A stretch of 64,000 nt of DNA, from positions 186,001 through 250,000 of the forward strand of contig CAVSIX010000009.1 in assembly GCA_963728195.1 (NCBI GenBank), in the 5' to 3' direction. This DNA is from Sva-07 sp963728195. Lineage in GTDB: Bacteria > Actinomycetota > Acidimicrobiia > Acidimicrobiales > Ilumatobacteraceae. Below the pieces are notes generated by a model. The model saw nothing but the letters and a program-made list of their open reading frames with translations, had not been told where the DNA came from and searched no databases. A program made the translations under genes and the position numbers. Of this stretch, positions 58,383 to 64,000 are shown piece after piece. Each line of letters starts with the position of its first letter. The stretch's first letter is position 1.

Positions 58383-60047
58383 ATGACCGATGCGGTACTC
58401 GACTGGGAGGCGCCCGGACCTGGTCCGTGGATGCAGGACCGTGCACACCTGCCGGCCGCGGTGACGCCGCTGATGCAGGAGGCGTACCCATCGGGGATGA
58501 TGCGCGGCTTCGCCGAGACGCTGGCGCCGTGGGGTGCGCTGCTCGACGGCATGGGCGTGTACTACGTGAACGGCTTCTCGTACATGCAGCCGATTCCGTT
58601 CGATGCGCCGGGTCCCGACGGTGAGAAGTCGCCGGAGTACCTCGGCGCCGAGATCGGCCGCCGCACCGGCCTCGCCACCGCTGCGTTCGAGAACCGGATC
58701 TGGCGCGACGTGCTGCGCAGTTGGGACGATGAGGTCAAGCCCGCCGCGATCGCCCGCCACCGCGAGTTCGCCGACGTCGACCTCACGTCGATCGACGACG
58801 ATGCCCTGCGCGCCCAGCTCCACGAGCGGATCGCATGGCTGAGCGAGATGGCCTACCAGCACCACCGCTACAACTCGATGGCGATGCTGCCGATCGGCGA
58901 CTTCATCCTGCACGCGGTCGGATGGACCGGCAGCGCCCCGGTGCCGATGTTCGCCGTGTACGACGGCTGGTCGCCGGTGTCGGGTGTCGTGCCGCCCGAA
59001 CTGGTGCCGGTGGTCGATGCCGTGAGCGCCGACCCCGAAGCTCGGGCCGTGCTCGACGGTGACGGCACGCCCGAGGAGCGGATGGCGGAACTCTCTCGTC
59101 GTGTCCCGGCGGTCGGCGAGTACCTGGCCGGCAGCGGCTACCGCCTCGCGGCCGGCTTCGACCTCACGAACCCCACGATCGGCGAGCGACCCGACATCCT
59201 GCTCGACCGCATCCGCGCCAGCCTCGACCACGACCGTGACGCCGCGAAGCAGCGGTCCGAACGAGTCGCCGACGAGCTGCGCGCCCTGGTGCCCGAGGAG
59301 CACCGCGCCGAGTTCGACGACCTGCTCACCGAGTCGCGGATGGTCTACCGGCTGCGCGACGAGCGCGGGCTCTACAGCGACGCTGCCGCCGTCGGTCTGC
59401 TGCGTCTGGCGGTGATCGAACTCGGCCGGCGCCTGTTCGAGCGGGGTCGCATCAACTTCCTCTACGACGCACTCGACCTGCGCTCCGACGAGATCGACCC
59501 GATCCTCGACGGAGCCGAGTCGCCCACTGCGGACGAGCTGTCGGCGAGGGTCGCTCGTCGCAAGGCGCTCAGCGCCGAGGGTGCTCCACCGCTGCTCGGG
59601 CCGCCACCGCCGGAGCCGCCCCCCGTCGACCAGCTGCCGCCACCGCTGGCGAGGGTGATGTCGGCGCTCGGCTTCTACATCGACGGTGTGCTCGGCGACC
59701 TGCAGAACCCGATCGGTGACGACAACGTCGTCGTCGGCATCGGCGGCAGCGCCGGCGTGTACGAGGGCCGGGCCCGGCTGGTGCGGAACTTCGACGACCT
59801 GTTCGACCTGCAGGAGGGCGAGGTGCTCGTCACCGCCGCGACCGGCGAGTCGTTCAATGCGTTCCTGTCGTTGATCGGCGCCGCGGTCACCGACCACGGC
59901 AGCTTCGCGTCGCACGCCGCGATCATGGGCCGGGAGATGGGATTCCCGGCCGTGCTCGGCACCGTCGACGCCACCCGCCGCATCCCCAACGGGGCGATGG
60001 TGCGAGTCGACGGCGACGCCGGCACGGTGACGATCCTCGGCGCCTGA
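58383..60047 (+). CDS. PEP-utilising mobile-domain protein
   Basis: A 554-residue protein. The C-terminus holds a PEP-utilising enzyme mobile (phosphohistidine) domain: EGRARLVRNFDDLFDLQEGEVLVTAATGESFNAFLSLIGAAVTDHGSFASHAAIMGREMGFPAVLGTVDATRRIPNGAMVRVDGDAG (about residues 464-545), with the phosphorylated His in FASHAAI. The N-terminal 450 residues are a helical region without a visible ATP-grasp domain or PEP-binding barrel. In rifampicin phosphotransferases and PEP synthases this His domain shuttles phosphate, so a partner may be needed. An alternative is a degenerate or specialised phosphotransferase. Confidence 0.85.
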   Translation: MTDAVLDWEAPGPGPWMQDRAHLPAAVTPLMQEAYPSGMMRGFAETLAPWGALLDGMGVYYVNGFSYMQPIPFDAPGPDGEKSPEYLGAEIGRRTGLATAAFENRIWRDVLRSWDDEVKPAAIARHREFADVDLTSIDDDALRAQLHERIAWLSEMAYQHHRYNSMAMLPIGDFILHAVGWTGSAPVPMFAVYDGWSPVSGVVPPELVPVVDAVSADPEARAVLDGDGTPEERMAELSRRVPAVGEYLAGSGYRLAAGFDLTNPTIGERPDILLDRIRASLDHDRDAAKQRSERVADELRALVPEEHRAEFDDLLTESRMVYRLRDERGLYSDAAAVGLLRLAVIELGRRLFERGRINFLYDALDLRSDEIDPILDGAESPTADELSARVARRKALSAEGAPPLLGPPPPEPPPVDQLPPPLARVMSALGFYIDGVLGDLQNPIGDDNVVVGIGGSAGVYEGRARLVRNFDDLFDLQEGEVLVTAATGESFNAFLSLIGAAVTDHGSFASHAAIMGREMGFPAVLGTVDATRRIPNGAMVRVDGDAGTVTILGA

Positions 60048-60062
60048 TCCCTCCTCGCCTCG

Positions 60063-60725
60063 ATGACCCAGGAGTACGCGCCGGCTGCGGCGGACGAGCC
60101 GGCGCAGCGGGCGGACGCCCGTTCACAGGTCCACGACGTCGACCGTTCGAGTGCGATGCGGTGGGTCAACCTCACGGTCAAGGTCGCCCTGGCGGCGAGC
60201 TTCGCCATCGCGATCGGGTTGTCGCCCGACACGGTGGAGGGCAAGGCGATGGGGTTCCGTGCCCCGCTGTTCCTGGCGCCGGTCGTGGTGGTGCCGCTCG
60301 TGGTGCGGCTGCGCCGGTGGGAGACGTATCCGCACACGGCCGACGCGTTCCTCGCAGCGCCGTTCCTCGTCGACACCCTCGGCAACCTGCTCGGCGTGTA
60401 CGACGAGTTCCCGCAGACCGACGACGTACTGCACGCGCTCAACTGGGTGCTGCTGGTGATCGCCTTCCACGCGTTCCGGTTCCGCAACGTCGAGGATCGC
60501 CGTGACGCGGTGCTGCTCGGCTACGGCTTCGGCGCCATCGCGATCGTGTGGTGGGAGATCATGGAGTGGGCGGTGTCCGAAGACGGCTTCGGCGGCGCCG
60601 GCGGCCTGGCGCTCACCTACGGCGACACGATCGGCGACCTGTTCCTGTCGTCGCTCGGTGGCCTGATCGGCTCACTGATCGCCGTGCGTTGGCTCGGCCC
60701 TCCCCGCGAATGGAGCCGGCTCTGA
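60063..60725 (+). CDS. YjdF-like (DUF2238-type) integral membrane protein
   Basis: A 220-residue membrane protein with about six helices (VALAASFAIAIGLS, APLFLAPVVVVPLVV, VLHALNWVLLVIAFHAFRF, AVLLGYGFGAIAIVWWEIMEWAV, DTIGDLFLSSLGGLIGSLIAV) and conserved FLVDTLGNLLGVYDEFPQTDDVLHALN plus EIMEWAVSEDGFGG. This is reminiscent of YjdF/DUF2238 proteins, whose function is unknown. It lies 15 bp after the PEP-utilising-domain gene. Confidence 0.7.
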   Translation: MTQEYAPAAADEPAQRADARSQVHDVDRSSAMRWVNLTVKVALAASFAIAIGLSPDTVEGKAMGFRAPLFLAPVVVVPLVVRLRRWETYPHTADAFLAAPFLVDTLGNLLGVYDEFPQTDDVLHALNWVLLVIAFHAFRFRNVEDRRDAVLLGYGFGAIAIVWWEIMEWAVSEDGFGGAGGLALTYGDTIGDLFLSSLGGLIGSLIAVRWLGPPREWSRL

Positions 60726-60750
60726 GCGCTCGTCTCTGAATGAATGTGGC

Positions 60751-61035
60751 ATGCCGGTCGACGTCTTCTTCGACACCACGCCGTTCCATGCCGGTGTCGG
60801 CGACCGGGTGAGGCGCGAACCGTTCGCCGGGCACCAGATCGCCTTCCTCGTCGCCTTCCTCGCATGTCGTGACCTCGCCGTGTTCGAGGCCTTCTTCGAC
60901 CGCACGAAGCACTGGGCCGACCTCGAGGAGATGCAGCACGGGGGCACACTCGACGTCGAAGCCGTCGCCGGCGTGCTCGTGGACCACGTCGGCGCCGACG
61001 ATCCTCGGATCGCCCGCCTCCTCACGCTCGCCTGA
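60751..61035 (+). CDS. Remnant of a nucleotidyltransferase/PIN-like protein
   Basis: A 94-residue protein: VDVFFDTTPFHAGVGDRVRREPF, then DLAVFEAFFDRTKHWADLEEMQHGGTLDVEAVAGVLVDHVGADDPRIARL. The FDRTKDWADIE-type block usually forms the C-terminal half of a longer nucleotidyltransferase-like protein; the N-terminal half is absent. A good upstream start is not visible either, so this may be a truncated relic or an independent short gene. Confidence 0.5.
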   Translation: MPVDVFFDTTPFHAGVGDRVRREPFAGHQIAFLVAFLACRDLAVFEAFFDRTKHWADLEEMQHGGTLDVEAVAGVLVDHVGADDPRIARLLTLA

Positions 61036-61120
61036 CCCGCACTGGGCGGCCCGCCCGATGGCCGGTGGTTTCGCACGATCCCGCTCGACGGCGGGCCACC
61101 GGTTGGGCCAGGCTGCGGTG

Positions 61121-61939
61121 ATGCGAGCAACGCCGATCGATCTCTACGACGGACCGGCGCCGGGCAGCGAGAGCTGGACCGGCGTCGAGCGCCAGTACTT
61201 CAGCGAATTGTGGGACACCGAGGTCGTCACGAACGTCAGCGCCCCGGCGCTCGTGCCGGTGCCCCCGACCGGCGCCGGCCAGGGTGACGGCCAGGTCGTG
61301 ATCGTGGCGCCGGGCGGCGGGTTCCATGCGCTGTCGATCGACAGCGAGGGCTTCGCCGTCGCCGATCGGCTGGCCGCCGTCGGATTCACCGCCTTCGTCT
61401 TGAAGTACCGGCTGGTGCAGGGCGGCGACGACACGGTGGCCGACCTCGTCGACAAGACGATGACCGACCTGGTCGGCGCAGTCGACGACATGACCGCCGC
61501 CGCTCCGCTCGCCGGCGCCGACGGCGAGGCGGCGGTCCGGCTGGTACGCAGCCGCGCCGACGAGTTCTCGATCGACCCGGCCAAGGTCGGCTTCATGGGC
61601 TTCTCCGCCGGCGGCAACGTCGCCGTGCGTGTCGCCTACTCGTCGGACCCCGGCGCTCGCCCCGACTTCGTGGCACCGATCTACGCGACCAACCGCGGCG
61701 TGGACGTCGTCGAGCCGCCGGCGGGCAGCGGACCGATGTTCCTCGCCGTGGCGACCGACGACACGCTCGGGCTGACCACCGACTCGATCGAGCTGTACGA
61801 GCGGTGGCGGGCGGCGGGACTCCCGGTGGAGTTCCACGCCTACGCCCGCGGCGGCCACGGCTTCGGGATGCGGGTCCAGCACCTGCCGTCGGACACGTGG
61901 ATCGACCGCTTCCTCGCCTGGCACGCCACCCTCGAGTGA
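61121..61939 (+). CDS. Alpha/beta-hydrolase (BD-FAE/acetylesterase-like)
   Basis: A 272-residue hydrolase. Oxyanion region VVIVAPGGGFHALSIDSEGFAVADRLAAVGFTAFVLKYRL (about 57-98), nucleophile GFMGFSAGGNVAVRVA (G-x-S-x-G), Asp in FLAVATDDTLGL and His in YARGGHGFGMRV. This is the layout of esterases that hydrolyse small ester groups (acetylxylan, lipid or xenobiotic esters). Start ATG 61121. No neighbouring glycosidase, so substrate is open. Confidence 0.87.
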   Translation: MRATPIDLYDGPAPGSESWTGVERQYFSELWDTEVVTNVSAPALVPVPPTGAGQGDGQVVIVAPGGGFHALSIDSEGFAVADRLAAVGFTAFVLKYRLVQGGDDTVADLVDKTMTDLVGAVDDMTAAAPLAGADGEAAVRLVRSRADEFSIDPAKVGFMGFSAGGNVAVRVAYSSDPGARPDFVAPIYATNRGVDVVEPPAGSGPMFLAVATDDTLGLTTDSIELYERWRAAGLPVEFHAYARGGHGFGMRVQHLPSDTWIDRFLAWHATLE

Positions 61940-61964
61940 CGCAGTCGGCCAGTAGCGTGCAGCC

Positions 61965-62333
61965 ATGACGTGGATGTCACGTGCCGTCGAGGAGCGCCTC
62001 GCACAGGCTGCCGCCAACGGCGAGTTGGACACGCCCGACCGGCTCAAGGGCAAGCCGATCGCCGATCTCGACCATCCTCGCCCGTCGGGATGGTGGGCCG
62101 ACCAGTTCGTCGCTCGCGAGCGCAGCCACGACCGCCGCGAGACCGCTGTGAAGGAGGCCGCCGCGGCCCGCACCCGGTTCTGGCGCTGCGACGACATCGA
62201 GGCCGTGCGCGCGAGCGTGGCGCTGGCGAATGCGGCGATCGATCACGCCAACCTCGACCTGATCGAGTCCGACCGTCTCGCCCGCTTCGACGTCGACGAC
62301 ATCTGCGCCCGCTGGCAGTCGCTGCGTCGCTGA
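61965..62333 (+). CDS. DUF1992 protein (DnaJ-homologue subfamily C member 28-like)
   Basis: A 122-residue protein with the family pattern AVEERLAQAAANGELDTPDRLKGKPIADLDHPRPSGWWADQFVARE (about residues 6-52), then a helical charged tail. Function of DUF1992 is unknown; eukaryotic relatives are J-domain proteins, though no J domain is present here. The ATG at 61965 follows the esterase by 25 bp. Confidence 0.85.
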   Translation: MTWMSRAVEERLAQAAANGELDTPDRLKGKPIADLDHPRPSGWWADQFVARERSHDRRETAVKEAAAARTRFWRCDDIEAVRASVALANAAIDHANLDLIESDRLARFDVDDICARWQSLRR

Positions 62334-62500
62334 TCCCGCCGACCGCCCCGCCCCCGAGCGTCGGCGCCGGTTGCGGGGCGCGCGATCGGCTCCAGCGGGA
62401 ACGTGTGCCAGCTGCGCCGGCCCTGGTCAGGACGGGTTTCGGCACTATCTGCGAGGTAGCTGACGGTTGGGGGTCCGGTGATGGTGGCACCCTCGTTCCC

Positions 62501-63997
62501 ATGGACCCGGAGCGCTACGAGGTCGCGGACGTGATCGGTTCGGGCGGGATGGCGACGGTCTGGCGTGCCCGCGACAACCGGCTCGGGCGTGTCGTGGCGA
62601 TCAAGCGGCCGCACCCGGCGCCCGCTGGCTCGACGGTGCTCGAGCGGTTCGCCCGCGAGGCGAGAGCCGCAGCGAGGGTCGATCACCCGAACCTGGTGTC
62701 GGTGTTCGACGTCGGCGAGGACGACGCCGGTCCCTACCTCGTGATGGAGTTCGTCGACGGGCCGTCGCTGGCGTCGGCGACCGTGCCCGCCGGCGAGGTG
62801 GCGGCGATCGGTGCGCAGGTCGCAGCGGCGCTCGCTGCACTGCACGAGGCGGGAATCGTCCACGGCGACGTCAAGCCTGCCAACATCCTCATGGCGAGAG
62901 GCGGCGTCAAGCTCACCGACTTCGGTATCGCTCGCGCGGACGACGACGCGACCCTGACCCAGGAGGGGATGGTCTACGCGACGCCGCAGTACGCCGCACC
63001 CGAGACGCTCGCCGGTCACGAGCGCAGCGCGGCCGCCGACGTCTACGCACTCGGTGCCGTCCTCCACGAACTCGTCACCGCCAGCCGCTGGAACCCGACC
63101 GCCGGCTCGACGCAGGTGATGCCGCCCGCGCCGTGGCCGGCGGTGTTCGACGCCGCGCTGGCGCCAGACCCCGCTCGACGTCCGTCGGCTTCGGCGCTGC
63201 GATCGCAGCTCGCCGCACTGGGCACCGACCCTGCGTCCGCCGTGACGGTCGCGATGGTGCAGACACTGCCGCCACCGGATCCTGCGCCGGCACCCGAACC
63301 AGTCGCCGTATCGCCGGTTGAACCTGCGCCGGCGGCGCCTGTGCCGGTCGGTCCTTCGTCGGTGACTCGTTCGTCGACACCGGCACCGGCGGTGCGGCGC
63401 GATCGTCACAACGCACGCACGGCGACGGCGATCTTCGCCGGCTGCGTCGTCGCACTCGTCGCGGTGGTCGCGCTGGCGTCGCTGGGCGGCGACGGCCGAG
63501 GCGACACCGTGTTCCCCGCCGGTCTGCCGTCGACGCCCGCCACCGATGCCGCGACATCGCCCGGCTCGTCGGTGCCGACGGAGACGACGCCTCCTGCGAC
63601 CGACGCTCCGACCACCGTGGCGCCGACGACCGAACCGCCCCCGACCGACCCGCCGACGACCGCGACGAGTGCGACGACGCAGCCGGCGAGGATGATCGCC
63701 GACGAGCTCGTCGCGCTGCTCGATGCGGAGGTGGCGGCGGGGATGGACGCCAAGGAAGCCGACCGGATCGTCGAACGCATCGACAAGGCAATCGCTGCGG
63801 CCGACGCCGGCGACACCGAGGCGGTCGAGAAGGCGCTGCGCGATGTGTTCGAGCGCATCGAACGCCACGTCGGAGACGACACACGAGAAGCCGCCGTCGA
63901 CCGGGTCCTCGCACTCGCCGTCGAGCTGGGCGTGGATCCCGACCGGATCGCCGACGCCAAGGGCCCCGGCAAGAACCAGGACAAGAACGGCGACTGA
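62501..63997 (+). CDS. Membrane-anchored Ser/Thr protein kinase (PknB-like, non-RD)
   Basis: A 498-residue Hanks-type kinase. Gly loop IGSGGMATVWRA, lysine VAIKRP (K35), Glu in FAREARAAARVDHPN, catalytic loop HGDVKPANIL (121-130; D123) and DFGIARA (140-146). The catalytic HRD motif is replaced by HGD, as in non-RD kinases. A Pro/Ala-rich juxtamembrane stretch precedes a membrane helix (AIFAGCVVALVAVVALASL, about residues 307-325), then a Pro/Thr-rich extracellular linker and a charged helical tail. It may sense the cell wall or another surface signal. The ATG at 62501 fits; the 167-bp leader (62334-62500) shows nothing I can name. Confidence 0.88.
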   Translation: MDPERYEVADVIGSGGMATVWRARDNRLGRVVAIKRPHPAPAGSTVLERFAREARAAARVDHPNLVSVFDVGEDDAGPYLVMEFVDGPSLASATVPAGEVAAIGAQVAAALAALHEAGIVHGDVKPANILMARGGVKLTDFGIARADDDATLTQEGMVYATPQYAAPETLAGHERSAAADVYALGAVLHELVTASRWNPTAGSTQVMPPAPWPAVFDAALAPDPARRPSASALRSQLAALGTDPASAVTVAMVQTLPPPDPAPAPEPVAVSPVEPAPAAPVPVGPSSVTRSSTPAPAVRRDRHNARTATAIFAGCVVALVAVVALASLGGDGRGDTVFPAGLPSTPATDAATSPGSSVPTETTPPATDAPTTVAPTTEPPPTDPPTTATSATTQPARMIADELVALLDAEVAAGMDAKEADRIVERIDKAIAAADAGDTEAVEKALRDVFERIERHVGDDTREAAVDRVLALAVELGVDPDRIADAKGPGKNQDKNGD

Positions 63998-64000
63998 TCG

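Overview
The window is GC-rich, densely coded DNA with short intergenic gaps and many 4-bp ATGA/GTGA gene overlaps. The gene content (F420-type oxidoreductases, an acyl-ACP desaturase, an EF-G2 paralogue, an Rpf-like resuscitation factor, a patatin/cNMP-ABC module like one in mycobacteria, a cbb3-type oxidase) points to a high-GC actinobacterium. My best guess is Acidimicrobiia (Ilumatobacter-like), inferred from gene content only. I see no tRNA, rRNA, CRISPR array, integrase or transposase.

Layout. 1-9 kb: small metabolic and stress genes (deazaflavin-type reductase, VOC protein, APH(6)-like kinase, ArsR/SRPBCC pair with an operator over the start codon, DUF5522, acyl-CoA ligase, RidA, ThpR, desaturase, an orphan molybdopterin hydroxylase large subunit). 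9.2-13.4 kb: a coupled three-gene unit of patatin with two cNMP-binding domains, ABC permease, and ABC ATPase fused to a cNMP-binding domain. 13.6-23.3 kb: a giant surface protein of about 3,036 residues once one frameshift is repaired, with an FG-GAP propeller, about 44 PVASL pentapeptides, a PPC domain, a caspase/gingipain-like peptidase domain, Ig/PKD-like modules and a C-terminal sorting-like domain, followed by an overlapping lipoprotein gene. 23.3-27.1 kb: a twice-frameshifted tandem-cyclase/ATPase/TPR regulator. 27-31.6 kb: small enzymes and an Rpf-like protein. 31.7-35.3 kb: FMN riboswitch and ribD-ribE-ribBA-ribH. 35.3-42.8 kb: DUF4188, cNMP-binding protein, phosphoesterase, acyl-CoA dehydrogenase, an orphan, a PhnY/PhnZ-like phosphonate operon with an alkaline-phosphatase-superfamily hydrolase, and glutaminase. 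42.9-50 kb: EF-G2, a PhyH dioxygenase, a cyclase/ATPase/TPR regulator coupled to a subtilase with ANPW repeats. 50.1-58.3 kb: a cbb3-type oxidase cluster with fused CcoO-CcoP-like subunit, several unassigned membrane proteins and a second oxidase-I-like protein. 58.4-64 kb: PEP-utilising domain protein, YjdF-like membrane protein, an apparent nucleotidyltransferase remnant, an esterase, DUF1992 and a Ser/Thr kinase.

Two features stand out. One is the giant PVASL-repeat peptidase and its lipoprotein. The other is a family of intergenic palindromes (11-bp arms, 15-18-nt centre) found at four loci just downstream of stop codons. Three of the loci are tandem pairs with an identical 61-nt period, and all copies are oriented antisense to the preceding gene. 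Five separate single-base frameshifts in otherwise well-conserved genes mean that sequence quality should be checked before any gene is called dead.
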